Assembly (NCBI GenBank): GCA_951812345.1
Contig: OX638295.1
Coordinates: 496,501-560,500 of the forward strand
DNA: 64,000 bases
Direction of reading: 5' to 3'
Origin: Rhodothermales bacterium
Lineage (GTDB): Bacteria; Bacteroidota; Rhodothermia; Rhodothermales; VXPQ01
A program made the translations under genes and the position numbers. Under the pieces are notes generated by a model. The model did not search any database, was not told the DNA's origin, and worked only from the letters and a program-made list of their open reading frames with translations. Positions within the stretch are counted from its first letter, which is position 1. Each line of letters begins with the position of its first letter. Positions 37,650 to 46,513 of the stretch are shown here, piece after piece.

Positions 37650-37967
37650 ATGAGCGAGCATTCTGTTGAGGAAATAAAAAAGCACGTACGCGTGTACATG
37701 CTTGTTTTCGGGTCGCTGGCTGTCCTTACGGCGGTCACGGTAGTCGTGGGCTATCTTGAACTGCCCTTTGTGCCGGCGCTCATTGTCGCCTTGCTGATTG
37801 CGACCGTCAAGGCGGGGCTGGTGGCGGCCTATTTCATGCACCTCGTTTCGGAGGAGCAGGTTATACGGTCGCTGGTGTGGCTCAGTCTCGGACTGTTATT
37901 GGTCATGTTCCTTTTGTTCAGCGTGTATTACGTGGACCAGATCGGTCTCATGATTTTCGGATTCTGA
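37650..37967 (+). CDS. Cytochrome c oxidase subunit IV family protein (second oxidase)
   Basis: The protein has 105 residues and three helices. IATVKAGLVAAYFMHLVSEE is the conserved central helix of bacterial COX4 proteins. It starts with a short soluble tail (MSEHSVEEIKKHVR). The next small gene starts 2 bp after its stop. Confidence 0.9.
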   Translation: MSEHSVEEIKKHVRVYMLVFGSLAVLTAVTVVVGYLELPFVPALIVALLIATVKAGLVAAYFMHLVSEEQVIRSLVWLSLGLLLVMFLLFSVYYVDQIGLMIFGF

Positions 37968-37969
37968 CC

Positions 37970-38179
37970 ATGTCGTTGAAGGCCTTCCATATCGTATTCA
38001 TCGTGGCCTCGGCGCTGTTGTCCCTGGGCTTCGGAGTATGGGCTCTTACGGGCGATGGCGCGTTTTCGGCTGCGGCTGCGGGGGTTGCGTTTCTCGTGGG
38101 CGCCGCACTGGTTGTCTACGGTGTGCGTTTCCTGAAAAAGGTAGCGCGTACCGGGTATATCGCCGGAGGTAAATTATGA
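37970..38179 (+). CDS. Small two-helix membrane protein in the oxidase operon
   Basis: ATG 37970 gives 69 residues containing two hydrophobic helices (HIVFIVASALLSLGFGVWAL and AAAAGVAFLVGAALVVYGV) and a basic C-terminus (LKKVARTGYIAGGKL). It is 2 bp from subunit IV and overlaps the next gene by ATGA. Small proteins of this sort are common in Rhodothermales oxidase operons; function unknown. Confidence 0.75.
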   Translation: MSLKAFHIVFIVASALLSLGFGVWALTGDGAFSAAAAGVAFLVGAALVVYGVRFLKKVARTGYIAGGKL

Positions 38180-38478
38180 TAGGCGCTGTCCGTCGTATCA
38201 CTGTTTCCGCCGCCGTGCTCAGCCTGGCGTGGCTGGTTCTGCTTCCTTATACGGCTGCTGCTTGTGAGGTGTGCTGGGGCGCCAACGCTACGGCAAATCC
38301 GACGACACAGGGCATCAGCATGGCCATGTTGCTCCTGATCGGAGTAACGGGTTTCGTGGGCGGGGGCGTTGGAGCATTTTTTCTTCGTATGCGCCGCCGG
38401 GCCCGGTTGCTTGCCCGGGGCGAGGCCGTTATGACGGAGGAGGGCGAGTTACGCCCTGTGAAAGGAGATTTTACTTGA
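38176..38478 (+). CDS. Small membrane protein with CxxC motif in the oxidase operon
   Basis: The protein has 100 residues. A signal-like first helix ends at TAAACEVCWGA, exposing a CxxC near the mature N-terminus. A second helix (ISMAMLLLIGVTGFVGGGVGAFF) is followed by a basic cytoplasmic tail. The CxxC could bind copper or act as a thiol pair during CuA assembly of the adjacent subunit II, but this is inference. It overlaps the preceding gene by 4 bp and lies 66 bp before subunit II. Confidence 0.75.
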   Translation: MIGAVRRITVSAAVLSLAWLVLLPYTAAACEVCWGANATANPTTQGISMAMLLLIGVTGFVGGGVGAFFLRMRRRARLLARGEAVMTEEGELRPVKGDFT

Positions 38479-38544
38479 TGAAACGGTTCGCGGGACAGCA
38501 CAGAGTATCCATATGAATTTCCATCAATCCGCCCGGCAATTCAC

Positions 38545-39315
38545 ATGTTAAAGTGGCTTGACCTCACGAATTATCTCGGGCTGCCCGAGGCGGCGTCGGC
38601 GCAAAGTGCGGAAATCGACGCCATGATGGGGCTGGTGCATTGGCTGATGCTGGTGCTTTTCCTCATCTGGGCGCCCTTCTTTCTCTATACGTTGTACCGT
38701 TTCCGGGCTTCCAGAAACCCGAAAGCCGACTATTACGGGACCACGTCACACTTCTCGACCTACCAGGAAGTGGGCGTGATCGTAGCGGAACTGGTGCTGC
38801 TTTTCGCGTTCGCGATTCCGACCTGGGGGGCGCTTCGCATGGAGGAAAATTATCCGTCCGAGGAGGAGTCCACCGTCGTACATGTGATCGCCGAGCAGTT
38901 TGCCTGGAACATCCATTATCCGGGGCCTGACGGCGTGTTCGGGCAACGGGACATTCATCTGGTGGACCTGCAAACCAATCCGATCGGTTTACAGCCGGAC
39001 GATCCTGCGGGCGCGGACGACATCGTGACCCTCAACGAGTTGCACGTGCCTGTGCACAAGCCGGTGATCGTGCATCTCACGTCCAAGGATGTGATTCACA
39101 GTTTCACCCTGACCGAAATGCGGGTCAAGCAGGACGCTATTCCCGGATTGTCCATCCCCCTTTATTTCACGCCCATCCGCACGGGCGACTGGGAAATCGC
39201 TTGCGCGCAACTCTGCGGCGTGGGTCACTATCGGATGCGCGGCTATTTCACGGTGCACACGGCGGAGGGGTATGCCGCATGGCTGGCGGAGCAGTCCGAA
39301 CGGGCCGGGGTATAG
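38545..39315 (+). CDS. Cytochrome c oxidase subunit II (CuA only, second oxidase)
   Basis: The protein has 256 residues. Two membrane helices (about 28-55 and 72-95) are followed by the cupredoxin domain with CuA ligands C220, C224, H228 and M231 (CAQLCGVGHYRM). The glutamate of the classical motif is Gln here. No cytochrome c domain follows, unlike the caa3 subunit II in this window, so an external donor is required; the copper lipoprotein at 34271 is a candidate. It closes the operon. Confidence 0.94.
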   Translation: MLKWLDLTNYLGLPEAASAQSAEIDAMMGLVHWLMLVLFLIWAPFFLYTLYRFRASRNPKADYYGTTSHFSTYQEVGVIVAELVLLFAFAIPTWGALRMEENYPSEEESTVVHVIAEQFAWNIHYPGPDGVFGQRDIHLVDLQTNPIGLQPDDPAGADDIVTLNELHVPVHKPVIVHLTSKDVIHSFTLTEMRVKQDAIPGLSIPLYFTPIRTGDWEIACAQLCGVGHYRMRGYFTVHTAEGYAAWLAEQSERAGV

Positions 39316-39348
39316 CGGTTTTCCAAGTTTGACGCGCCGTAGATCGTC

Positions 39349-39377
39349 TTGATTTTTTGACTGGGGGTCGGTACGAT
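39349..39377 (+). promoter_or_regulatory. Candidate sigma-70-type promoter upstream of the MpaB-like gene
   Basis: TTGATT (39349-39354), 17-bp spacer and TACGAT (39372-39377) lie in the 194-bp gap after the oxidase operon. Each box matches consensus at about four of six positions. It would give a leader of about 125 nt before ATG 39510. Confidence 0.3.
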
Positions 39378-39509
39378 GTTCAAGTTGTACCTCGGGCGAA
39401 TTCACTACGAACGATATTCCTCGAATCGCTGTCATATGTGGTATAGCCGGGGGCCCCAGCGGTTTGTATTCGCCGTGATTCTTCTCACCGCTTTTCCATC
39501 GGCGTGAGT

Positions 39510-40706
39510 ATGCCTGGTTCAACCGTACGGAATGGGCTGAAGGTACCGTCTGTCTACCAGGCCGGGTATGATCGTACCTGTGCGCTCAATCCGCATCTTG
39601 CCGATCAATACATCAAGCATACGTGCATTGGCGATCCTCTCGCCGATGCGGTCATAGATTCCCTGGCCCCGTTTTCACCGGGGGAAGTAAACCGGTTCAT
39701 CAAGGCCGGCATGCAACAGGACGTAGAGGTCCTGGCCGACGCTCCCAGGTTGCTTCGCGATTTCTTCGATTCGATCGAATCGCCGCCCGAGTGGTTCGAT
39801 CCGGCTATCCTGAGAGGGGGTTACCGGGCTTTTCATAGTTATTCGGATTTGTTTATACCGGCTTTTTTCGTGGCCACCTTGCAGAATGCGTCTACCTTGA
39901 TAGCCAAGGCGTTCTATGCTTCGGGTCGGACCATGAGCGGTTTCGGTCCGCGGCGAGTCCGGCAGAACACTCGGCATTTTATTGAGATCATGTTGCCAGG
40001 CGCCCTTGATCGCCAGGGAGACGGCTGGAAACTGTCCGTGCGCATCAGACTGGTACATGCGCAACTCAGACGGCTGATCCGCGATCAGGGTAACTGGGAC
40101 GAAGAGGTTTTCGGTACGCCGCTTAGCGCTGCGCACATGGCGCTCGCATCCGCCAATTTCTCCGCGACCACGCTGCGGCAGGCAGAGAGACTCGGAGCCG
40201 AAATGGACGAAGAGATGCGTCGCGGCTACATGCATGCCTGGCGTTACGCTTCCTCGCTGATCGGCACCCCCGAGTTTTTTCTGTTCGAGGGCGACGAGGG
40301 AGAAACCCATGAACTGTATCGTATCGCCACCTCGTGCGAGCCTCCGCCTTCCGATGAGTCGGTCGTTATTGCGAATGCCCTGGTCAATGCGTTGCCCAAG
40401 ATTGCCGGCAAAACCGAGCTCGCAGAGCACCAGGCCTTTTTGAGCCGCACATACCGGGTCTCCAGGGCATTGCTTGGCGACGATCTCGCAGACCAGCTCC
40501 AGTTCCCGCAATGCGAGACCAAGGGACTCTTGGGGCGGATGCGATTACTGCGCCAGGTTCACGCCATGTCCCACAAGTTGGCTCCAAACATCGCCCAGAA
40601 GTGGCGGGGCAATAATTTCGTCTTTTTGCTGGAAGCGTCCATGCTGGACGATCTCAGATACCGATTGCCCGATCACTTGCAAGCGAACATGGCGACGCCA
40701 TGGTAA
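39510..40706 (+). CDS. MpaB-family (DUF2236) oxygenase-like protein
   Basis: The protein is 398 residues from ATG 39510 (an in-frame GTG lies two codons earlier). The core RIRLVHAQLRRLIRDQGNW and the preceding ARNTRHF-like helix (RVRQNTRHFIEIMLPGAL) match the DUF2236/MpaB/latex-clearing-protein-like fold, a haem-b protein family with the proximal His in the arginine-rich helix. Members are oxygenases or of unknown activity. The stop overlaps the sulfotransferase gene by 7 bp, so the two are coupled. Its substrate is unknown. Confidence 0.8.
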   Translation: MPGSTVRNGLKVPSVYQAGYDRTCALNPHLADQYIKHTCIGDPLADAVIDSLAPFSPGEVNRFIKAGMQQDVEVLADAPRLLRDFFDSIESPPEWFDPAILRGGYRAFHSYSDLFIPAFFVATLQNASTLIAKAFYASGRTMSGFGPRRVRQNTRHFIEIMLPGALDRQGDGWKLSVRIRLVHAQLRRLIRDQGNWDEEVFGTPLSAAHMALASANFSATTLRQAERLGAEMDEEMRRGYMHAWRYASSLIGTPEFFLFEGDEGETHELYRIATSCEPPPSDESVVIANALVNALPKIAGKTELAEHQAFLSRTYRVSRALLGDDLADQLQFPQCETKGLLGRMRLLRQVHAMSHKLAPNIAQKWRGNNFVFLLEASMLDDLRYRLPDHLQANMATPW

Positions 40707-41740
40707 AACCTGTGCCTATTCCCCCTGTCCTGGTTCTGAGTACCGGACGATGTGGATCGACCATGGTGTCGAACATTCTGAACCGGCACCCGCGCGTTCT
40801 CAGTCTTTCCGAGTTTTACAGCTACATCGGGATAGGTACGTTTCGCCCGCGACGGACCACCGGCGATTGGATGTGGGATCGCTTCAGTAAGCAACAGCAC
40901 AGGACCCGTCTCATGTTGCGGGAGCCTGTTCCGGAGTTGATCTATCCGTTCGATTCTCCGAATGCTCGCTTCACGCAAGGCGATGTACCGCCGATTATGT
41001 GCGCCGCGCTTCCCCATATCACGGATGAGCATGAGGCGCTGTTCGACGAGCTCGAACCGGTGGTTCGGGGACAACCCAGGCAGGCGCCTGCCGATCATGT
41101 GCGACATCTTTTCGGATGGCTGTGCGAACGGTTTGACCGGAGCGTATGGGTCGAACGCTCAGGCGGATCGTTGTTGTATGCTTCCAGGCTGCTGCGTCTG
41201 TTTCCTGAAATGCGAGTGATCCATGTGTATCGCGACGGGCGTGAGACAACCATTTCCATGAGTCGTCATTACCTCTTTCGTCTCATTCTGGCGACCTTGC
41301 AGAAGATGCAATTCGGTGGCCTTGACGCCATGGCTTTGTTGTACCGAAGGAAGCTTTGGGAAGCCATCAATCCCTATATGGAGCCTTTGTCTCGCATCGT
41401 CACCAAGCCTGAGAACTTGCCGTTCGACAAGCTCACGCTTCCTGGTTTTGCGGCGCTCTGGAGCGCACTGATCGAGCTGGGAGATCATATGGTGGGCGAT
41501 CTGCCGCCCGATCGCCTCCTGAATCTGAAGTTCGAAGATATGCAAGCGGAGCCGGAAGCCGAGATCCGGCGACTTATCCGGTTCATCGACCCGTCTCTGG
41601 AAGATGACAACTGGATTCGTGAAACCTGCACCATTCCACGGCAGACGCCGTCGAAATTTGCGCAACTCGACCCGGGTGAACAGACCGCTATCACCGAAGC
41701 ATGCCGTCCTGGACTCGAGATCCTCGGTTATCCGGTTTGA
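40700..41740 (+). CDS. Sulfotransferase family protein
   Basis: The protein has 346 residues. VLVLSTGRCGSTMVSNIL is the 5'-phosphosulfate-binding loop of PAPS-dependent sulfotransferases, and MRVIHVYRDGRETTISMSRH supplies the 3'-phosphate-binding Arg and Ser. It would transfer sulfate from PAPS to an unknown acceptor in the cytoplasm. It overlaps the MpaB-like gene by 7 bp, suggesting a shared small-molecule pathway. The 3' end overlaps the convergent DUF1499 gene by 13 bp. Confidence 0.85.
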   Translation: MVKPVPIPPVLVLSTGRCGSTMVSNILNRHPRVLSLSEFYSYIGIGTFRPRRTTGDWMWDRFSKQQHRTRLMLREPVPELIYPFDSPNARFTQGDVPPIMCAALPHITDEHEALFDELEPVVRGQPRQAPADHVRHLFGWLCERFDRSVWVERSGGSLLYASRLLRLFPEMRVIHVYRDGRETTISMSRHYLFRLILATLQKMQFGGLDAMALLYRRKLWEAINPYMEPLSRIVTKPENLPFDKLTLPGFAALWSALIELGDHMVGDLPPDRLLNLKFEDMQAEPEAEIRRLIRFIDPSLEDDNWIRETCTIPRQTPSKFAQLDPGEQTAITEACRPGLEILGYPV

Positions 41741-42318
41741 ATCCGGTGGCAGAGTTTTTCGATGCGTTTCCGGTTGACCCGGAAGTCCCAGAAGCCATAC
41801 TGCGAGGTCGAGCGGATGTGGATCATTGCATGCCCGGCAAAAAGGCGGCACTCGATGTCGTCCAGGATCCACGGGCTTACCATCCAGACGCCGTGCAGGT
41901 ACTCGTCCGTTTCGTTGAGGATAGTGGTTCTCCAGGAGGAGATCAACGCATTCCTGAACCGCAGGAATGCGTCGGCCGGATCCTCGGAAACAGCCAACGT
42001 TGCGTAGCAGGTCATCTTCCTGGTCGAGCGAATGTGGATCGTAGCGTGCTCGGTGCATAGGCGCAATTCGATGTGATCCAGACCCAATGGGGTTCGGCAG
42101 TCCGAGAGCAGCCTGCTTCGATAGGTCGCATGCACATACTCGTCCGTCGCGGTGAGGACGACGGTACGACGCAAGGAAGCCACCCAGTTTCTGACCTGCA
42201 GGAATTCGTCGGCCGGATCCCCCGGAACCGTAAAAGAGGCGACGCGATGCGGATCCGAGGCGGCTCGACTGCACACGCAACCGGATCCGTCCAGAGAGGG
42301 CGCGAATTTTACGGGCAT
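41728..42318 (-). CDS. Tandemly duplicated DUF1499-like protein
   Basis: ATG 42318 gives 196 residues made of two similar halves. The first (FLQVRNWVASLRRTVVLTAT, then DEYVHATYRSRLL and ATIHIRSTRK) and the second (FLRFRNALISSWRTTILNET, then DEYLHGVWMVSPWI and AMIHIRSTSQ) both follow the DUF1499 pattern, in which one copy is usual. The N-terminal CVCSRAASDPHRVASF matches the family's opening motif. Only the second half keeps the ending FRVNRKRIE. Function unknown. The 285-bp stretch upstream to 42603 shows no gene or recognisable signal. Confidence 0.75.
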   Translation of the reverse strand: MPVKFAPSLDGSGCVCSRAASDPHRVASFTVPGDPADEFLQVRNWVASLRRTVVLTATDEYVHATYRSRLLSDCRTPLGLDHIELRLCTEHATIHIRSTRKMTCYATLAVSEDPADAFLRFRNALISSWRTTILNETDEYLHGVWMVSPWILDDIECRLFAGHAMIHIRSTSQYGFWDFRVNRKRIEKLCHRIQTG

Positions 42319-42603
42319 GGTATTTGGTTGGATTGGGGCTTTTTTGCGGGGACCCGGCGCGGGATGATGGAGGGATTGGGTATAAGAAGGCTGGCTGGGG
42401 CTTGTTCCGGGATGGGAGCGGTGTGGCGGGCTTTCAGCGAGATATCTACGCTGGCGAATCACGCTCGAACTCGGTTATCAGGAAATTCCGAATAACTGCT
42501 GACTAAAACCGCCCAAAGCCCGCCTATCCTTTCCCGCTCCGCCCCCACTCCATGAAACGCCCGGTACCGCTCGGCGTTAGCAATAAGATTGTTTTTCCCG
42601 TAC

Positions 42604-45489
42604 ATGCCATTATCCATGACCACACATAGAATCGTTGCGGGCGCCGTTTTTCTGTTCGCGCTCGTGCTTTACGGGCTTACCGTAGCGCCGACCGCTTCTT
42701 TCTGGGACGCCGGCGAATTCATTGCCATCGCGAATCTGCTCGAGGTATCCCATCCCCCCGGAGCGCCGTTTTACATGCTTGTCGGGCGCCTCTTCTCCAT
42801 GTTTGCGCCGACCGCGTACGTGGCCCTTTCCGTAAACTTCGTATCCGTACTCGCCAGCGCCGCGACAGTGCTACTCACCCACCTGATCATCATCCGGCTT
42901 GTGCGTGAGTGGCAGGTACAGGAAAGAGGCGAGGAGGACCCGTCCCCGGAACACCGCATCGCGGCCCTGGCCGGCGGCGTCATAGGGGCCCTCACGTTCG
43001 CCGCCACGGATTCGTTCTGGTTCAATGCCGTTGAAGCCGAGGTCTACGGTTTGTCGATGTGCTTCACGGCGCTGGTCGTCTGGCTGGTCATGAAGTGGAG
43101 CGAGGAGACCCGCAAAGAAGAGAATGCGTTCGCCGGGGAACAGCGCCCACTGGGACGGCACGCTCACCGGTATCTCATCCTCATCTCCTATCTGGTGGGC
43201 CTTGCTATCGGGGTGCATCTGCTCAACCTGCTTGCCGTATTTTTTATTGCCCTGATCGTTTATTTCACGGAAATCGAAAAACCTTCCTGGGGAGCGGGGA
43301 AACGGTGGCGCGGCATATTGTGGACCGGATGCGCCTCCGTCGTCATTTTCCTGGTCGTGTATCCTGGTGTCGTGCAGTATCTCCCAACCATAGCCGGGCA
43401 AACAGGGAGTCCCGTGCTGTTCATGCTGTTCGTGATTGCCGCGGCGACGTTCGGCGTATGGTACACACACAAGAAAAGGTGGGCCACGGCAAACCTCATC
43501 GCCCTGAGCTTGGCCGTCGTGCTCATCGGGTATTCGAGCTACGCGCTGATCTTCATCCGTAGCGCCGCCGATCCCCCTATCGACGAGAACGACCCGGAAA
43601 CGACCGAGGCGATCGTTTCCTACCTGAAACGCGAACAATACGGCGCGTTGCCGCTCCTGAAGGGGTACACGTTCGACAACCGGATCAACGACGTCGATTT
43701 CTCGAACGAGAAATTCTTTCCTCGCAGGTACTCGCAAGAACCGGCGCACCGCCCCTACTATGCGCTGTACGATTCGGACTGGGAGTTCTTCCGGAAATAT
43801 CAGGTCGGGCACATGTACATCCGCTACTTCCTGTGGCAATTCATGGGCAGGGCAAGCGATGTGCAGGATGCGCCGCCGGCCACTGGAATCGGATTTATCG
43901 ATGAGCGTATCGGGGCGAACGACTACCTCATGACAACACCCTCGACAAGGGCTTCCCGGAACGTGTACTATGCGCTGCCGTTGCTCCTGGGGTTGATCGG
44001 CGCCGGTTTTCACTTCAACCGGGACTGGCGCCGGGCGCTGAGTGTGCTTACGCTATTTCTCATCACGGGCCTCGGGATCATCGTATATCTGAACCAGACG
44101 CCGTTGCAGCCTCGCGAGCGGGATTACGCCTATGTGGCCAGCTTCTTCGCATTCTCCCTGTGGATCGGACTGGGGGCCACGGGCATTCTGTACTCCCTGC
44201 GAGAAATGGTTCATACGGCGTGGGACCAGCGAAAGGTGCGCGGCGCCATGCTGGCGCTGGGGGCGGTCCTGTTTCTTGCAGCGCCTGCCTGGATGGTACG
44301 GGAGAACTGGTTCGAGCACGACCGGTCCGGCAATTACGTCGCGCCGGATTATGCCTGGAACATGCTGAACGGTCTGGAGGAGGAAGCTATCCTGTTCACC
44401 AATGGAGACAATGACACATTTCCACTCTGGTACCTGCAGGAGGTCGAGGGCCAGCGGACGGATGTGCGCGTCGTCAACCTGTCGCTGCTCAACACCCCCT
44501 GGTATATCCGGCAACTCAAAAACCAGTGGTCGCGGGAATCGTCGCCGCTTCCCTTCTCCATGTCCGACGACAGGATCGACCGGATCGGCGCGATTGCGTG
44601 GACTCCCCGGGATATCGAGCTGCCGGTGAATACCGACCGGTTCGCACCGGAATCCGAGATATTCCTGCCTGGGATCGCCGACACCAACCTGATCATGAAC
44701 CCGATGCGCTGGCGACTAGAGGGGCGGCCCTACAACGACGAGACCAACATGTTGTATATCGCCGACCAGGCCTCGCTGGACATCGTGGTCACAAACGCGC
44801 GGGAAGGATGGCAGCGCCCCGTGTACTTTGCTGTGACGACAAGTCCGGACGGCCAACTCGGTTTGCAGGATTTCTTCCACCTTGAGGGACAGGCATTCAA
44901 GACTGTACCCGTCCGGCACGGAGGAGGGTTCGGCCGGGTCGTGCCGTCCGTAGGGTTCGGTACTCTGGCGAATTTCCGGTTCCGCAACCTGAACAATCCG
45001 AACGTCTACTACGACGAGACGACCCGCGGTATGGTGGACAACTACCGCAACATTTTCGCCCACACCGCCCAATCGCTTGCTTTCGCCGGAGAAACGGAGC
45101 ACGCAGCGACACTGCTCGACACCCTGATGGTAAGGGTGCCGTTCGATACGATCCCCGGCGACGAGCAATCGTATCTGTTGTTGGCGCGGGCGTATTTCGA
45201 AGCCGGGTATGTCGAGAAGGCCGTCGATGTCGCAAAGGGCGCCGAACCGCTCGTATTGCGCCGCCTCGAACAAGCCGAGACGGATCGCGATCTGGAACTT
45301 GCCGGATCGTACCTGCAAATATTTCGGAGCATTTATCTCCAGGGGAAGGATTATGACGCCGCGTCGGCGCTCAGCGGACGCCTTGCGGACCTTCTCGGGG
45401 ATTCCACGATGAGGACATCGGTGGAAGATTACCGGCGGATGAACGAGGAATACGAACGATCGCTCGAAGAAGAGGCTAACGGCGAATAG
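42604..45489 (+). CDS. DUF2723 multi-pass membrane protein (protein O-mannosyltransferase-like)
   Basis: The protein is 961 residues from ATG 42604; ATG 42616 and a TTG at 42589 are alternatives. The N-terminal LYGLTVAPTASFWDAGEFIA is the DUF2723 signature, with the Asp-Glu pair that corresponds to the catalytic acidic motif of GT-C glycosyltransferases. About twelve helices span the first 560 residues. A large periplasmic domain follows, then a TPR-like helical tail (YLLLARAYFEAGYVEKAVDV). It probably transfers sugar from a lipid-linked donor in the periplasm. It stands alone with about 280 bp free upstream. Confidence 0.88.
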   Translation: MPLSMTTHRIVAGAVFLFALVLYGLTVAPTASFWDAGEFIAIANLLEVSHPPGAPFYMLVGRLFSMFAPTAYVALSVNFVSVLASAATVLLTHLIIIRLVREWQVQERGEEDPSPEHRIAALAGGVIGALTFAATDSFWFNAVEAEVYGLSMCFTALVVWLVMKWSEETRKEENAFAGEQRPLGRHAHRYLILISYLVGLAIGVHLLNLLAVFFIALIVYFTEIEKPSWGAGKRWRGILWTGCASVVIFLVVYPGVVQYLPTIAGQTGSPVLFMLFVIAAATFGVWYTHKKRWATANLIALSLAVVLIGYSSYALIFIRSAADPPIDENDPETTEAIVSYLKREQYGALPLLKGYTFDNRINDVDFSNEKFFPRRYSQEPAHRPYYALYDSDWEFFRKYQVGHMYIRYFLWQFMGRASDVQDAPPATGIGFIDERIGANDYLMTTPSTRASRNVYYALPLLLGLIGAGFHFNRDWRRALSVLTLFLITGLGIIVYLNQTPLQPRERDYAYVASFFAFSLWIGLGATGILYSLREMVHTAWDQRKVRGAMLALGAVLFLAAPAWMVRENWFEHDRSGNYVAPDYAWNMLNGLEEEAILFTNGDNDTFPLWYLQEVEGQRTDVRVVNLSLLNTPWYIRQLKNQWSRESSPLPFSMSDDRIDRIGAIAWTPRDIELPVNTDRFAPESEIFLPGIADTNLIMNPMRWRLEGRPYNDETNMLYIADQASLDIVVTNAREGWQRPVYFAVTTSPDGQLGLQDFFHLEGQAFKTVPVRHGGGFGRVVPSVGFGTLANFRFRNLNNPNVYYDETTRGMVDNYRNIFAHTAQSLAFAGETEHAATLLDTLMVRVPFDTIPGDEQSYLLLARAYFEAGYVEKAVDVAKGAEPLVLRRLEQAETDRDLELAGSYLQIFRSIYLQGKDYDAASALSGRLADLLGDSTMRTSVEDYRRMNEEYERSLEEEANGE

Positions 45490-45556
45490 CTTGGCGGCAG
45501 GCAAAAAGAGCGTAGTGGAAAGCCGGGTACTGCTCTCTACATGGAAATGTGAAAAT

Positions 45557-45585
45557 TTGACAGAAACGGGCTTTGCCTGTATATT
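45557..45585 (+). promoter_or_regulatory. Strong sigma-70-type promoter of the cold-shock gene
   Basis: TTGACA (45557-45562), a 17-bp spacer and TATATT (45580-45585) are a near-perfect match to consensus. The transcript would begin near 45592, leaving a leader of about 115 nt before ATG 45707. Long leaders are typical of cold-shock mRNAs. The overlapping TATTTTTG at 45586 also fits the Bacteroidota -7 box, but no -33 TTG is correctly spaced. Confidence 0.6.
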
Positions 45586-45706
45586 TATTTTTGTATATTT
45601 ATTACGTGCCGGATTTTTGCCGGAAATTCGGTACGGACTCCATGGAAAACCTCGTGCTAAACAGACTGCCTACCGCCAAACGATCCCGAATTCCAGAGGC
45701 ATTGTC

Positions 45707-46000
45707 ATGAGCACGCACCGGAGCGTTGTAAAATGGTTCGACGCCAAAAGAGGTTACGGCTTCATCGTGCATCCCGACGGGGAAGCAGATATTTTTGTGC
45801 ATTACTCCTCGATTCAAACGGAAGAGCGGTTCAAAACGTTGCGTAAGGAACAGGCCGTTACGTTCGACCTGGAGGAAGGTGACAAGGGGCTGCACGCCAT
45901 CAATGTCGTGCCCGACGAAGAAGAAGATTTTGACGGCCCCGTGTCGGAAGACGACGAGGTTCCCCCGGAAACAGAGGAATATCCCGAGGAGACGTACTGA
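45707..46000 (+). CDS. Cold-shock domain protein with acidic tail
   Basis: The protein has 97 residues. The first 67 are a CspA-type OB fold with both RNA-binding motifs, KRGYGFIV (RNP1) and DIFVHYSSI (RNP2). The last 30 residues are almost entirely acidic (PDEEEDFDGPVSEDDEVPPE). The start was set at ATG 45707 because the cold-shock fold begins there; the open frame upstream is the leader. It binds single-stranded RNA/DNA and probably aids translation at low temperature. Confidence 0.93.
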   Translation: MSTHRSVVKWFDAKRGYGFIVHPDGEADIFVHYSSIQTEERFKTLRKEQAVTFDLEEGDKGLHAINVVPDEEEDFDGPVSEDDEVPPETEEYPEETY

Positions 46001-46057
46001 GGCGCTATCGGGCCCTTTCCTCAAGCAATTCTTCGTTTTTCGCAGGCGCCCCCTGTT

Positions 46058-46513
46058 ATGCCCTTCGCTTTTTCCGACAAGGATTTTGATCGCATCGCCA
46101 GCGTGCTGGGAGTACCGGCCCGGCACGAACCTGCGCTGGTCCGCTACGAACTTCTCGACGAAGCCAGCGGCCGGCGGCTCTCGCTGGAAATCACGCCTGA
46201 ATTGGATCTACCGCAGGATGTGCGGGACGATCAGGCCGGAAATCTCATCTCCGTATACGCTATCGGCTCTTTCCTGCAACTTCAGGGATGTACGGGGTTC
46301 ATCGCCAGCGAAGAACTGGGGGAAGTTCTTTTCTTTGCACGCCGCGCAGGGACCGCTCACGGACTCGTGATCGAGCGGGAAGCAGGATGCTCCCTGTATT
46401 CGAACGTGGACGAACGCCTACTCTCCGCCGACTTTACGCAGTTGGCCCCGGAACTCATAATGAGCAGCGTTGCGCTCTCGATGACCGAGACACTCTTCGA
46501 CGACCTTCGTTGA
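46058..46513 (+). CDS. Hypothetical protein upstream of ybeY
   Basis: The protein has 151 residues and no family that I recognise. It is soluble, with no signal peptide, and acidic, with alternating strands and helices (RYELLDEASGRRLSLEITPE, GLVIEREAGCSLYSNVDERL). Its stop TGA shares bases with the ybeY start (46511-46515), so it is translationally coupled to YbeY and probably expressed with it. Confidence 0.7.
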   Translation: MPFAFSDKDFDRIASVLGVPARHEPALVRYELLDEASGRRLSLEITPELDLPQDVRDDQAGNLISVYAIGSFLQLQGCTGFIASEELGEVLFFARRAGTAHGLVIEREAGCSLYSNVDERLLSADFTQLAPELIMSSVALSMTETLFDDLR

